Translations under genes and position numbers: made by a program
Notes under the pieces: model-generated
Seen by the model: the letters and a program-made list of their open reading frames with translations, nothing else
The model's database searches: none
What the model was told of the DNA's origin: nothing
NCBI RefSeq assembly: GCF_900111595.1
Contig: NZ_FOHN01000008.1
Location: forward strand, 62,001-126,000
DNA: 64,000 nt
DNA from: [Clostridium] polysaccharolyticum
Lineage (GTDB): Bacteria > Bacillota > Clostridia > Lachnospirales > Lachnospiraceae
Direction: 5' to 3'
Part shown: positions 9,532-18,245 of the stretch, one piece after another
How the letters are laid out: every line of letters starts with the position of its first letter
Numbering within the stretch: the first letter of the stretch is position 1

Positions 9532-9641
9532 GTGCCTTATGGGGCATGCGCAAATGACCCCGGTCAGTGTGGGGATATGGCTTAGCTGCTGCGTACAGCT
9601 GCTCGGGGTGACTTGCGTGTGGGAAGATGCAGGCACTTTTT
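9532..9641 (+). ncRNA. Putative structured RNA or leader, GC-rich, unidentified
   Basis: About 110 nt that is clearly more GC-rich than its surroundings and folds as nested helices: GTGCCT 9532-9537 with AGGCAC 9631-9636; GCAT 9544-9547 with ATGC 9627-9630; CGCAA 9549-9553 with TTGCG 9613-9617; ACCCCG 9557-9562 with CGGGGT 9604-9609; and an apical AGCTG/CAGCT hairpin at 9584-9600. TTTTT follows the outer helix (9637-9641), so it looks like a complete terminated unit. It lies between the binding protein and ATPase genes of a nucleoside importer. It matches no riboswitch consensus I know (no purine-riboswitch TTTCTACC) and no SRP RNA apical motif. It could be a cis-regulatory leader or an independent sRNA. 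Confidence 0.5.
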
Positions 9642-9730
9642 GAATATACATCACAGGTTGCGGCATATTAAGAGTAAGACGTGATAAACAATTGTTATGA
9701 ACAAAGCAGATAGACAGGAGGAACAATAGT

Positions 9731-11272
9731 GTGAATATAAGTAAAGATTATGCAGTTCAAATGCAGGGAATCGTGAAAAGGTTTGGTAATTTTACTGCCT
9801 TAAATAATATGGAACTAAATGTTAAAAAAGGTACAATTCATGCTATTCTAGGAGAAAACGGTGCTGGTAAAAGTACATTAATGAATATTTTATATGGACT
9901 ATACCAAGCAGATGACGGAAAAATATATATTAATGGCGAAGAAGTGGCAATGAAAAATCCTAATGTTGCAATAAGCAGTGGAATTGGTATGGTGCATCAG
10001 CACTTTATGCTTGTAGAAAACTTCACAGTTGCGCAGAATATCATTTTAGGTAACGAAGTTACAAAAGGGCTTGGAGTTCTAGACATGGACAAAGCCAAAG
10101 AAAAAATAAATGAAATGGTTGAAAAATATGGGTTAGAGGTTGATCCTGACGCCGTAATTGAAGATATATCAGTAGGAATGCAGCAGAGGGTTGAAATTTT
10201 AAAGGCATTATATAGAGGTGCTGATATCCTAATTCTGGATGAACCCACAGCGGTATTAACTCCTCAGGAAATTGAAGATTTAATTCAGATTATGCACAAC
10301 CTGATAGAAGATGGAAAAACCATTATTATTATCACACATAAATTAAAAGAAATTAAAGAATCTTCGGATGTATGTTCCATCGTAAGACGAGGACAATACA
10401 TTGATACCGTAAAAGTAGAAGACGTTACAGAAGAAGAACTTGCCAATATGATGGTTGGCCATGCAGTAAAACTTGTGGTAGACAAAAAAGAGGCAAATCC
10501 AAAAGATGTAGTGTTTGAAATTAAGGATCTGGTAGTTGAAAATGAAAGAAAGCTTGAGGCTGTTAAAAACCTGTCCTTAAAAGTAAGACGTGGAGAAATT
10601 GTTGGTATTGCTGGGATTGATGGAAATGGCCAGAAAGAATTAATAGAGGCAGTTACTTGCCTTACTAAAGTAAAAAAAGGAACTATTAAAATGAATGGGG
10701 TAGAAATTCAGAATACTACGCCCAAGAATGTAATTAACCATAAGATTGCAACTATCCATGAAGATAGACAGAAAAGAGGACTGGTTCTTAATTTTACAGT
10801 AGCAGAAAATGCAGTTATTGAAAATTATAAGAAAGCAGAGTTCTCAAAACGAGGGTTTTTAAGAAGAGATCAGATACTGAAACACACAAAGAACCTGATT
10901 AAAGAGTATGATGTAAGACCAGATAATTGTGAAGAACAGTTAGTTCGTGGTTTATCAGGCGGTAATCAGCAAAAGGTGATTATTGCACGTGAAATTGCCA
11001 ATCAGCCAGACTTGCTAATCGCCGTACAGCCTACTAGAGGTCTTGATGTTGGTGCGATTGAGTATGTTCATAAGATGCTGGTAAAAGAAAGAGATGCTGG
11101 AAAGGCAGTTCTTCTTATATCTTTAGAATTGGATGAAGTTATGAACGTATCCGATAGAATCGCAGTCATCTACGACGGTCATATTGCAGGAGAATTTAAA
11201 CAAGGTGAAGTAGATGAACAGACAATTGGTTTATTAATGGCTGGAGGGAATGAGAATGGAAAAACTGAATAA
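9731..11272 (+). CDS. ABC importer ATPase for nucleosides (double ATP-binding domain)
   Basis: A 513-aa RbsA/NupO-type protein with tandem ATPase domains. Domain 1 has Walker A GENGAGKST and Walker B ILILDEPTAVLTP. Domain 2 has the usual degenerate P-loop (GIDGNGQKE), signature LSGGNQQKV and a Walker B ending AVQPTRGLD. It energises uptake through the two permeases that follow. GTG 9731 is chosen because AGGAGG (9717-9722) is 8 bp upstream. Gene order matches B. subtilis nupNOPQ. Confidence 0.95.
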   Translation: MNISKDYAVQMQGIVKRFGNFTALNNMELNVKKGTIHAILGENGAGKSTLMNILYGLYQADDGKIYINGEEVAMKNPNVAISSGIGMVHQHFMLVENFTVAQNIILGNEVTKGLGVLDMDKAKEKINEMVEKYGLEVDPDAVIEDISVGMQQRVEILKALYRGADILILDEPTAVLTPQEIEDLIQIMHNLIEDGKTIIIITHKLKEIKESSDVCSIVRRGQYIDTVKVEDVTEEELANMMVGHAVKLVVDKKEANPKDVVFEIKDLVVENERKLEAVKNLSLKVRRGEIVGIAGIDGNGQKELIEAVTCLTKVKKGTIKMNGVEIQNTTPKNVINHKIATIHEDRQKRGLVLNFTVAENAVIENYKKAEFSKRGFLRRDQILKHTKNLIKEYDVRPDNCEEQLVRGLSGGNQQKVIIAREIANQPDLLIAVQPTRGLDVGAIEYVHKMLVKERDAGKAVLLISLELDEVMNVSDRIAVIYDGHIAGEFKQGEVDEQTIGLLMAGGNENGKTE

Positions 11273-12377
11273 GATTTTGAAAAAGCAGATTACAGCAACT
11301 GTAATTGCAATTCTGTTAGGGTTTGTAGTTGCAATGTTAATATTAGCTTTTACCGGGTATAATCCTTTTGAAGCCTTTGGCATTTTATTTAAAGGTATTT
11401 TTTCGAAGCCGAAGTATATAGCAAATGTAATTATAAAGGCTACACCAATTATTATTACAGGTGTCAGTGTATCCTTTGCATTTAAAGTAGGATTGTTTAA
11501 TATTGGTGCGGAAGGACAATACGTTATAGGTACAGTTGCAGCAACTATGGCTGGTATTCTTGCAGCAGGACTTCCAGGAGTTATTCTATATCCCTTGGTT
11601 ATCCTTTCAGGTATGGCTGCTGGTGCTATTTATGGTTCAATTGCAGGTTATTTGAAGGCAAAGTATGAAATTCATGAAGTTATCGTTGGAATTATGCTGA
11701 ACTGGATTGCATTTTATTTCTGTAACTTTATTGTGAGCACAAATCGTTTTCATCAGCCAAACTCAACGGCAACAAAAGATATCAGCGATAAGGCATTCGA
11801 TTTTATCTATACATGGAAGAAGTCAGATGCAGGAAAGGCTGTTTTAAAAGAAAATGATACACTGAAAGAACTGATTTATAAAACAGATATGAATATTGGG
11901 ATTTTATTTGCCATAGCAGTTGCTATTATTGTAGCTGTTATTTTAAAAAGAACTTGTAAAGGGTATGAGTTACGTGCCGTTGGTTTTAATAAACATGCAG
12001 CAGAATTTGCAGGAATCAACGTGAGAAAAAACATACTTCACGCCATGTTAATTGCAGGAGCCTTGTCAGGCCTTGCAGGAGCATTAATGGTGACAGGTGT
12101 TTCCCATAAAATTTCTACATTAGGCACATTTGAAAACTATGGTTTTAATGGATTATCGGTTGCATTAATTGCTGGAAATTCACCAATTGGCTGTATTTTT
12201 GCTGGATTATTATTTGCGGGATTAATCTATGGCGGAGGTTCTATTCAGTCAGAAATCGGAGCACCATCGGAGATTATCAATATTATGATTGGCACCATTG
12301 TATTCTTTATTGCCTTATCAAGATTAGTACCTATGATTGCAGACAAATTGACAAAGAGAGGTGAGGGACGTGCTTAA
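11256..12377 (+). CDS. Nucleoside ABC importer permease 1
   Basis: A 373-aa polytopic permease of the BPD_transp_2 (branched-chain/ribose/nucleoside) family. It has about 8-10 hydrophobic segments and the family motif FNIGAEGQYVIGT; GYELRAVGFNKHAAEFAGI is the cytoplasmic ATPase-coupling loop. An insert at about 165-215 (STATKDISDKAFDF...) is hydrophilic. ATG 11256 has GGAGGG 7 bp upstream; the in-frame ATG 11250 is too close to that SD. It overlaps the ATPase gene by 17 bp. Confidence 0.93.
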   Translation: MEKLNKILKKQITATVIAILLGFVVAMLILAFTGYNPFEAFGILFKGIFSKPKYIANVIIKATPIIITGVSVSFAFKVGLFNIGAEGQYVIGTVAATMAGILAAGLPGVILYPLVILSGMAAGAIYGSIAGYLKAKYEIHEVIVGIMLNWIAFYFCNFIVSTNRFHQPNSTATKDISDKAFDFIYTWKKSDAGKAVLKENDTLKELIYKTDMNIGILFAIAVAIIVAVILKRTCKGYELRAVGFNKHAAEFAGINVRKNILHAMLIAGALSGLAGALMVTGVSHKISTLGTFENYGFNGLSVALIAGNSPIGCIFAGLLFAGLIYGGGSIQSEIGAPSEIINIMIGTIVFFIALSRLVPMIADKLTKRGEGRA

Positions 12378-13287
12378 TACAATTTTATTAATTATCAGCA
12401 TTACTTTAATGTATTCTACTCCACTTGTATTTGGAGCTTTGGGAGGCATGATCTCGGAACGCTCTGGAGTTATCAATATTGGTATTGAAGGAATGATGGG
12501 AGTAGGTGCAGCCACTGGAGTTGCAGTTGCTTATCATACAGGAAACCCTTGGCTTGGTTTCTTAACGGCAGGTTTAGCAGGCGGATTAATTGCCTTATTA
12601 CATGCTATTGCGAGTATTGAAGCGTTAGCGGATCAGACAGTATCTGGTATTGCCATTAACTTATTAGGTGCGGGACTTGCTTATTTCATTGCACGTCAGG
12701 TATTCGGTGCAATTAATACACCTACAGTTCCTAGAAAACTTCCAAAAATTTTTGGAGGCCACGTTGGTAATAAATATTTAAATTATTTAAATGTAGATGT
12801 GACCGTAATTATTGCATTGGTTATTGCTATCTTTTGCTGGTTTATTTTTTCTAAGACAACTTGGGGATTAAGAGTAAAAGCAGTGGGAGAACATCCAGCT
12901 GCAGCAGATACATTAGGAATTAGTGTTAAGAAAATACGTTATATCTGTGTAGTTATATCTGGTGTTTTGGCTGGATTTGGAGGTGCATCTGTAACACTTG
13001 CGATTATTTCTAACTTTACACCTACTGCAATTAGTGGACAAGGATTTATCGCTTTAGCAGCAGTTATTTTTGGCAAGTGGAAACCTCAGGGGGTTTATGG
13101 TGCCTGCTTATTATTTGGTTTTGCTCAGGCAATTGCAATTATCCTTGGAGGAAGCAGCTTTAATATTTCATCACAAATCGTTTCCATGCTTCCATATGTA
13201 ATAACAATTATTATTTTAATTCTTTTTGTTGGCAAGTCAGTAGCGCCAAAGGCGGATGGAGAACCATATCAGAAAGGTCAAAGATAA
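12370..13287 (+). CDS. Nucleoside ABC importer permease 2
   Basis: A 305-aa BPD_transp_2 permease with about 8 hydrophobic segments, ERSGVINIGIEGMM near the N-terminus, and coupling loop GLRVKAVGEHPAAADTLGI. GTG 12370 is preferred over GTG 12361 because GAGGTG (12358-12363) then sits 6 bp upstream. It overlaps the previous gene by 8 bp. With permease 1 it forms the heterodimeric channel of the importer. Confidence 0.92.
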   Translation: MLNTILLIISITLMYSTPLVFGALGGMISERSGVINIGIEGMMGVGAATGVAVAYHTGNPWLGFLTAGLAGGLIALLHAIASIEALADQTVSGIAINLLGAGLAYFIARQVFGAINTPTVPRKLPKIFGGHVGNKYLNYLNVDVTVIIALVIAIFCWFIFSKTTWGLRVKAVGEHPAAADTLGISVKKIRYICVVISGVLAGFGGASVTLAIISNFTPTAISGQGFIALAAVIFGKWKPQGVYGACLLFGFAQAIAIILGGSSFNISSQIVSMLPYVITIIILILFVGKSVAPKADGEPYQKGQR

Positions 13288-13310
13288 AATAAAGGGAGGA
13301 AGATGTCCAG

Positions 13311-13976
13311 ATGAAAAATCAAGAAATTTTAAGTATGGTGGATCATACATTACTAACACAGGCTGCAACTTGGGAAGAAATTAAGCAGATATGTGATGAT
13401 GGCATTAAATATCAATGCGCATCTGTCTGCATTCCTGCTTCCTATGTAAAACGGGCTTCAGAATATGTGAAGGGGCAAATTGCAGTATGTACGGTAATCG
13501 GTTTTCCTAATGGTTACAGTACAAAAGAAGTAAAGGTTTTTGAGGCTAAGAATGCACTTGAAAATGGAGCTTCTGAAATTGACATGGTCATAAATATTGG
13601 ACTTTTAAAAGATAAAAAGTACGATGAAATTGAAAATGAGATCCGTGCATTAAAAGAAGCATGTGGCAATAACATTTTGAAAGTTATCATTGAAACTTGT
13701 CTCTTAACAGAAGAAGAAAAAATCAAAATGTGTGAAATTGTTACGAAAGCCGGGGCGGATTTTATTAAAACATCAACTGGATTCTCCACAGCCGGAGCGA
13801 CATTTGCAGATATTGTTCTTTTCAAAGAGCATGTTGGTCCAAATGTGAAGATTAAGGCAGCAGGTGGAATCTCTTCATTAGAAGATGCAGAAAAATTTAT
13901 TTCTTTGGGAGCTTCCAGGTTAGGAACTAGCAGAATTGTTAAGATTCTTAAAAATGAGGAAGCTACAGGTTATTAA
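13311..13976 (+). CDS. deoC: Deoxyribose-phosphate aldolase
   Basis: A 221-aa class I aldolase that cleaves 2-deoxyribose 5-phosphate to glyceraldehyde 3-phosphate and acetaldehyde, the last step of deoxynucleoside catabolism. Motifs: [29 protein letters not shown] (catalytic Asp region), [13 protein letters not shown], the Schiff-base Lys in [16 protein letters not shown], and [21 protein letters not shown] precedes ATG 13311. It is the next step after deoB and deoD. Confidence 0.97.
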   Translation: MKNQEILSMVDHTLLTQAATWEEIKQICDDGIKYQCASVCIPASYVKRASEYVKGQIAVCTVIGFPNGYSTKEVKVFEAKNALENGASEIDMVINIGLLKDKKYDEIENEIRALKEACGNNILKVIIETCLLTEEEKIKMCEIVTKAGADFIKTSTGFSTAGATFADIVLFKEHVGPNVKIKAAGGISSLEDAEKFISLGASRLGTSRIVKILKNEEATGY

Positions 13977-13990
13977 AAAGGAGATGTTGT

Positions 13991-14410
13991 ATGGATCAAA
14001 AGGCATTAATTCAAGCTGCAATAGATACCTTGCCATTTTCTTATTCTCCATACTCTGATTTTAAGGTTGCTGCAGCTTTACTAAGCAAAGAAGGAAAAGT
14101 GTATACAGGATGTAACATTGAGTCGGCTTCGTATACACCGAGTAACTGTGCTGAACGTACTGCATTTTTTAAAGCAGTCAGTGAAGGAGTCAGGGAATTT
14201 GAGGCAATTGCTATTGTTGGGGGCAGGAAAGGAATACTGGATGATTATTGTCCACCATGTGGCGTATGCCGTCAGGTAATGATGGAATTCTGTAGTCCAA
14301 GAGATTTTAAAGTAATTCTAGCCAAAGGGCCAGATGACTATAAGGAATTTACATTAGAAGAAATTTTGCCTCTAGGTTTTGGTCCTGGAAACTTACTTGT
14401 TGATAAATAA
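13991..14410 (+). CDS. cdd: Cytidine deaminase
   Basis: A 139-aa tetrameric-type cytidine deaminase converting (deoxy)cytidine to (deoxy)uridine. The Zn site is complete: NCAERTAFFKA (Cys ligand plus catalytic Glu, as in the small bacterial class) and CPPCGVCRQ (two Cys). CNIESASYTPSN is the substrate-binding segment. Length is normal. SD AAGGAG lies ahead of ATG 13991. It supplies uridine for the pyrimidine phosphorylase encoded next. Confidence 0.96.
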   Translation: MDQKALIQAAIDTLPFSYSPYSDFKVAAALLSKEGKVYTGCNIESASYTPSNCAERTAFFKAVSEGVREFEAIAIVGGRKGILDDYCPPCGVCRQVMMEFCSPRDFKVILAKGPDDYKEFTLEEILPLGFGPGNLLVDK

Positions 14411-14443
14411 ATAGTTGGATTACCGTAAGGAGTGATAAAGGCC

Positions 14444-15769
14444 ATGAGAATGTATGATTTGATAGAAAAGAAAAAATGTGGATATGAGTTGTCCAAAGAA
14501 GAAATTCAGTGGATGATTCAGGAATATGTAGAAGGAAATATTCCAGATTATCAAATGTCAGCATTTCTAATGTCAGTTTATTTTAGAGGAATGACCGACG
14601 AAGAACTGAGTGCACTTACCAATGCAATGGCTCATTCGGGGGATATGGTTGATTTATCAGCAATTCAGGGAATTAAGGCAGATAAACATAGTACAGGTGG
14701 TGTTGGTGATAAAACAACATTGATTATTGCACCGATTGTTGCAGCTTGTGGAGTGAAGATTGCCAAGATGTCTGGGCGAGGTTTAGGCCATACAGGAGGA
14801 ACCATTGACAAATTGGAATCTATACCAGGTTTTCGAGTGGCAATTCCTACAGAAGAATTCTTTGATATAGTAAACAAGGCTGGAATAAGTGTTGTTGGAC
14901 AGTCAGGGAATTTAGCACCGGCAGATAAACTGCTGTATGCTCTTCGTGATGTTACGGCTACGGTAGACAGCATTCCTTTAATTGCAGCTTCCATTATGAG
15001 CAAGAAACTTGCCGCAGGAAGCGACTGTATCCTTCTTGATGTGAAAACTGGAAGTGGTGCATTTATGAAATCAATTGAAGATTCCATTACACTTGCTCAG
15101 AAAATGGTTCACATAGGAGCAAGTGCAGGAAGAAAGATAGCTGCGCTTATTACCAACATGGATATTCCACTAGGAAATGCTATTGGCAATTCTCTTGAAG
15201 TAATAGAAGCAGTAGATGTTTTAAATGGCAATGGACCAGAAGACTTAACACAGGTTTCCTGTGAGCTTGCTGCCAATATGCTTTATCTTGCAGATAAAGG
15301 TACTTTGGAAGAGTGCAGAAGTAAGGTAAAAGAGGCTATTAGCAGTAAAGCAGCACTGGAAAAATTAAAAGATATGGTCAAAGCACAGGGTGGCGATGTA
15401 TCAGTCATTGAAGATACAGGCAAATTTGAAAGAGCAGAATATTTCTATGATGTAATTGCACAAGGTTCAGGAGTAATCTCACATATAAATGCAGAAGAAA
15501 TCGGCGTGGCATCAGTAGCTTTAGGGGCAGGCAGAGAAACAAAAGAAAGCACAATTGATTACCATGCGGGGATTCTTCTTCGCAAGAAAACAGGAGATTC
15601 TGTAAAAGCTGGCGATGTGTTGGGAACCTTGTATTCTTCTTCATTTGAAATGATTGAAACAGGGGAAAAATTATTCCGTGCTGCATATACCATCGACCCA
15701 GAGGCAAAACAGGAAAAGGCTGCTTTAATTTTTGCCAGAGTAACAGAAGAAGGAATTGAAAGATTATAA
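14444..15769 (+). CDS. pdp: Pyrimidine-nucleoside phosphorylase
   Basis: A 441-aa member of the pyrimidine/thymidine phosphorylase family (NP-II fold), cleaving uridine and thymidine to base plus sugar 1-phosphate. Signatures: the phosphate-binding loop KHSTGGVGDKTTL and SGRGLGHTGGTIDKLESIPG, plus GNLAPADKLLYALRDVTATV and LDVKTGSGAFM. ATG 14444 is chosen because AAGGAG (14427-14432) lies 11 bp upstream; the in-frame GTG at 14432 overlaps the SD itself. It is the last gene of the salvage operon. Confidence 0.95.
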   Translation: MRMYDLIEKKKCGYELSKEEIQWMIQEYVEGNIPDYQMSAFLMSVYFRGMTDEELSALTNAMAHSGDMVDLSAIQGIKADKHSTGGVGDKTTLIIAPIVAACGVKIAKMSGRGLGHTGGTIDKLESIPGFRVAIPTEEFFDIVNKAGISVVGQSGNLAPADKLLYALRDVTATVDSIPLIAASIMSKKLAAGSDCILLDVKTGSGAFMKSIEDSITLAQKMVHIGASAGRKIAALITNMDIPLGNAIGNSLEVIEAVDVLNGNGPEDLTQVSCELAANMLYLADKGTLEECRSKVKEAISSKAALEKLKDMVKAQGGDVSVIEDTGKFERAEYFYDVIAQGSGVISHINAEEIGVASVALGAGRETKESTIDYHAGILLRKKTGDSVKAGDVLGTLYSSSFEMIETGEKLFRAAYTIDPEAKQEKAALIFARVTEEGIERL

Positions 15770-15786
15770 TATATAAGAGAAAGCAA

Positions 15787-15822
15787 AAAGAGGATTATGT
15801 GTGTGCGAACATAATCCTCTTT
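15787..15822 (+). terminator. Terminator of the nucleoside salvage operon
   Basis: A perfect 14-bp stem: AAAGAGGATTATGT (15787-15800) with ACATAATCCTCTTT (15809-15822). Confidence 0.85.
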
Positions 15823-15844
15823 ACATTGAAAATTTTAAAAGGGG

Positions 15845-15906
15845 GCTTAATAAAAAATTAAAAGGGCAATTCTAATTTTTTCCTTATGAAAAGGTTATTA
15901 TTAAGC
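15845..15906. repeat. Inverted repeat in an AT-rich intergenic region
   Basis: GCTTAATAA (15845-15853) and TTATTAAGC (15898-15906) are perfect complements, followed on the plus strand by a T-rich stretch. It may end transcripts from the leftward LytTR gene. The rest of 15823-16065 is very AT-rich, with no gene or other signal that I can see. Confidence 0.4.
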
Positions 15907-16065
15907 TTAATTTTATTTTAATACATATTCCAAAAAAATGCAATGAAAAGAAAGAGAAATATATTAATCCGTGCTTATTTCTTATTTTTATGCCAGAAAT
16001 GTATTTTTACATTAAGAATTTGGTAGGGATTCTTAAGAATTTGTATGTACTATATTTTTGGATAC

Positions 16066-16794
16066 TTATAAATAAACATAAGGATATTTGGAAAATGTAT
16101 CTTTCACCTTTTTTATATAGGACCGTCCGATACGAAAATGCTCACCTGTTTTTAAATAAATCTCATTTTGCTCAATAGCTCCAACTTGCAGCAGGTTTAC
16201 AAGAATACTTTGATTAACCCTTAAAAAAGTGGTTTCCAGACGATTTTGTATTGAAGTTAAAGTCTCGTAGGTTTCATAATGTTTGTGGCTGGTATGGATT
16301 CTTGTTTTCTGATTCAGTTTTTCTAGATATAAAATAGAGGACTGCTGAATGGAAACAGATGTTTTATTTACGGTAAAGTCAATATTGCTGCCGAAGCGCC
16401 TATTCCTAAAAGACTGTGCCTGTATAATAGAACGGGCAAATAGCTTTTCTAACTGAAGCTGTTTAATTGGTTTTAGAATAAAACCCGTAGCAAGAAGATT
16501 AAAGGCTTCTAACATGTGTTCAGTCTTCTCTGTTATGAAAATAATGGAAACCCAAGGATTTTTCTTTTGAATTTCCCTAGCAAGAAATATGCCATCACAA
16601 TTCTTGAATTTCATATCTAAAAGAGCAATATCAATTGTGTTTTCGCTTATGTACTGGTAAAAGGAATCTTCTATCCGGTCAAAAGATAAGACTTCCGTAG
16701 GAACTTTGTACTTCTGACTGAATTCTTCCATATAAGTTATATTAATTTTTAAGCTGATTCGATCTTCATCACAAATAATTATTTTGATTCCCAT
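16066..16794 (-). CDS. LytTR-family response regulator
   Basis: A 242-aa regulator with an N-terminal receiver domain (acidic pocket IIICDED, phospho-acceptor Asp60 in ALLDMKF, Lys in GFILKPI) and a C-terminal LytTR DNA-binding domain (about 140-242: KTSVSIQQSSILYLEKLNQKTRIHTS ... FLRVNQSILVNL). The layout matches AgrA/LytR-type regulators. No histidine kinase gene is adjacent, so it is an orphan here. GGAGG lies unusually far (18 bp) from ATG 16794, so translation initiation may be weak. It diverges from the glycosyltransferase gene. Confidence 0.9.
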   Translation of the reverse strand: MGIKIIICDEDRISLKINITYMEEFSQKYKVPTEVLSFDRIEDSFYQYISENTIDIALLDMKFKNCDGIFLAREIQKKNPWVSIIFITEKTEHMLEAFNLLATGFILKPIKQLQLEKLFARSIIQAQSFRNRRFGSNIDFTVNKTSVSIQQSSILYLEKLNQKTRIHTSHKHYETYETLTSIQNRLETTFLRVNQSILVNLLQVGAIEQNEIYLKTGEHFRIGRSYIKKVKDTFSKYPYVYL

Positions 16795-16907
16795 ATGATA
16801 ATAAGCAATGCTGCCTCCTCTCTTTGTTTGATATAAAAAGCATTCTTGTGTATGATATTAGCATATTGTGTTAAATAGTTCAATCATTTACAAAATTAGA
16901 ATATATG

Positions 16908-16934
16908 AAATGTGAAAAAGTGCTTTTCACATTT
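16908..16934. promoter_or_regulatory. 11-bp inverted repeat, candidate operator
   Basis: AAATGTGAAAA (16908-16918), 5-bp spacer, TTTTCACATTT (16924-16934), a perfect palindrome. Its right arm covers the -35 element of the glycosyltransferase promoter, as expected of a repressor site. It lies between the divergent LytTR and glycosyltransferase genes. Confidence 0.5.
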
Positions 16935-16952
16935 GGAAAATAAGTTTATAAT
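16924..16952 (+). promoter_or_regulatory. Promoter for the glycosyltransferase gene
   Basis: TTTTCA (16924-16929), 17-bp spacer, TATAAT (16947-16952). It is weak at -35, strong at -10, and overlapped by the palindrome. Confidence 0.5.
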
Positions 16953-17060
16953 AGTAGGGATGCATATGTGTTAATAATACCGAGGCAAAAGGATATAATG
17001 ATAGATAAGTAAATTGCTTATAGATTAGCACAGATGCTTAGGATTAGGGAGGATATGAAA

Positions 17061-18077
17061 ATGAAGTTATTATCAGTAGCAATACCTTGCTATAATTCGG
17101 CAGCTTATATGAGCCATGCTATTGAGACATTATTATCAGGTGGAGATGACGTTGAAATAATTATCGTAGATGATGGTTCTAAGGATGGGACTTTAGAAAT
17201 TGCAAAACAATATGAAGGGAAGTACCCAAATATTATTAAGGCAGTTCATCAGGAAAATGGTGGACATGGAGAAGCTGTCAATACTGGTTTAAAGTATGCA
17301 ACTGGCCTTTATTTTAAAGTAGTAGATAGTGATGACTGGGTAAACGAGGAAGCGTTAAGTAAGATTCTTTCCGTTTTAAGAGAGATGGTCGTAAATTCAG
17401 AGAAGCTAGATATGCTTATCTCGAATTATGTATATGAAAAAGTCAGTTTGAATAAACGGAAAGTGATTGATTATAAGGGAGCGTTGCCTGAAGGACGGTT
17501 ATTTGGATGGTCTGAAACAAAGCACTTCCGTAATAGCCAGAATATTTTAATGCATTCTGTTATCTATCAGACTAAAATGCTGAAAGATTGTGGATTGTCA
17601 TTGCCAAAACATACTTTCTATGTGGATAACATATTTGTTTATTATCCATTACCATATGTGAAAAATATTTATTACCTAAATGTAGACTTCTATCGATATT
17701 TTATTGGACGAGATGATCAGTCGGTAAATGAAAAAGTAATGATGGGACGTATTGACCAGCAGTTACGAGTAAATAAATTTATGATTGACTGTCATGATTT
17801 GACAAAAATTAAAAATAAGAAATTAAGAAACTATATGGTAAAACATCTAGTAATGATGCTTACAGTAAGTACTGTATTCTTAGTGAAGGATGGTTCACAA
17901 GAGAGTCTTCAGAAGAAAGAAGAACTTTGGAGATATCTGGAAAAGAAAAACAAACGTTTATATCAGGAAGTAAATAAGTATTTTCTGGGTAAATCCATGC
18001 AGATGACAAGCTGGACGGGAAGAAGAATTATCGTTATGGGATATCATATTTCAAGAAAAATATATGGATTCAGCTAA
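17061..18077 (+). CDS. Glycosyltransferase family 2
   Basis: A 338-aa GT-A fold enzyme. Nucleotide-sugar motifs: VAIPCYNSAAYM at the N-terminus, IIIVDDGSKDGTLEIA, ENGGHGEAVNTGL and the metal-binding VVDSDDW. The C-terminal half is basic and carries no clear membrane span, so it is probably a cytoplasmic or peripheral enzyme of cell-surface glycan synthesis. Acceptor and donor cannot be told. ATG 17061 is chosen because GGGAGG (17047-17052) is 8 bp upstream; the in-frame ATG 17055 is only 2 bp from it. The gene is monocistronic. Confidence 0.9.
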   Translation: MKLLSVAIPCYNSAAYMSHAIETLLSGGDDVEIIIVDDGSKDGTLEIAKQYEGKYPNIIKAVHQENGGHGEAVNTGLKYATGLYFKVVDSDDWVNEEALSKILSVLREMVVNSEKLDMLISNYVYEKVSLNKRKVIDYKGALPEGRLFGWSETKHFRNSQNILMHSVIYQTKMLKDCGLSLPKHTFYVDNIFVYYPLPYVKNIYYLNVDFYRYFIGRDDQSVNEKVMMGRIDQQLRVNKFMIDCHDLTKIKNKKLRNYMVKHLVMMLTVSTVFLVKDGSQESLQKKEELWRYLEKKNKRLYQEVNKYFLGKSMQMTSWTGRRIIVMGYHISRKIYGFS

Positions 18078-18079
18078 AA

Positions 18080-18116
18080 GAAAGGCTGCTACATGATTTT
18101 AATTTGTGTAGCAGCC
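18080..18116 (+). terminator. Terminator of the glycosyltransferase gene
   Basis: A 12-bp perfect stem, AAGGCTGCTACA with TGTAGCAGCCTT, followed by AAAATTTTAT. Confidence 0.7.
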
Positions 18117-18173
18117 TTAAAATTTTATAATCGTGTTATATTAATATACCTGACTAGAAAGGAATAGACACAT

Positions 18174-18245
18174 ATGTTGAAAAGATTCATAAGTTACTAT
18201 AAACCTCATGCTGTTATATGTATGCTTATTTATTTCAGTTTAGAA
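18174..18245 (+). pseudogene. Stub of an ABC-exporter gene (N-terminal codons only)
   Basis: ATG 18174 has an SD (AAAGGA) and encodes MLKRFISYYKPH, then diverges to an unrelated hydrophobic run. The first 12 residues look like the conserved N-terminus of clostridial ABC exporters (MxKRFxxYYKPH...). The reading frame then runs antisense over the 3' part of the leftward PAP2 gene, so the rest of the exporter gene is missing. I infer a deletion relic with its translation start left behind. Confidence 0.35.

Noticed and set aside
9570-9602. Purine or 2'-dG riboswitch in the nucleoside importer leader
   Set aside because: GGATATGG is present, but the essential TTTCTACC-type junction and flanking P1 strands are absent.
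9532-9641. Bacterial SRP (4.5S) RNA
   Set aside because: The conserved apical GGAAG...AGCAGCC motif is not found.
15990-16178. 62-aa ORF on the plus strand
   Set aside because: No SD, and it overlaps the 3' end of the LytTR gene in antisense; looks like a shadow.
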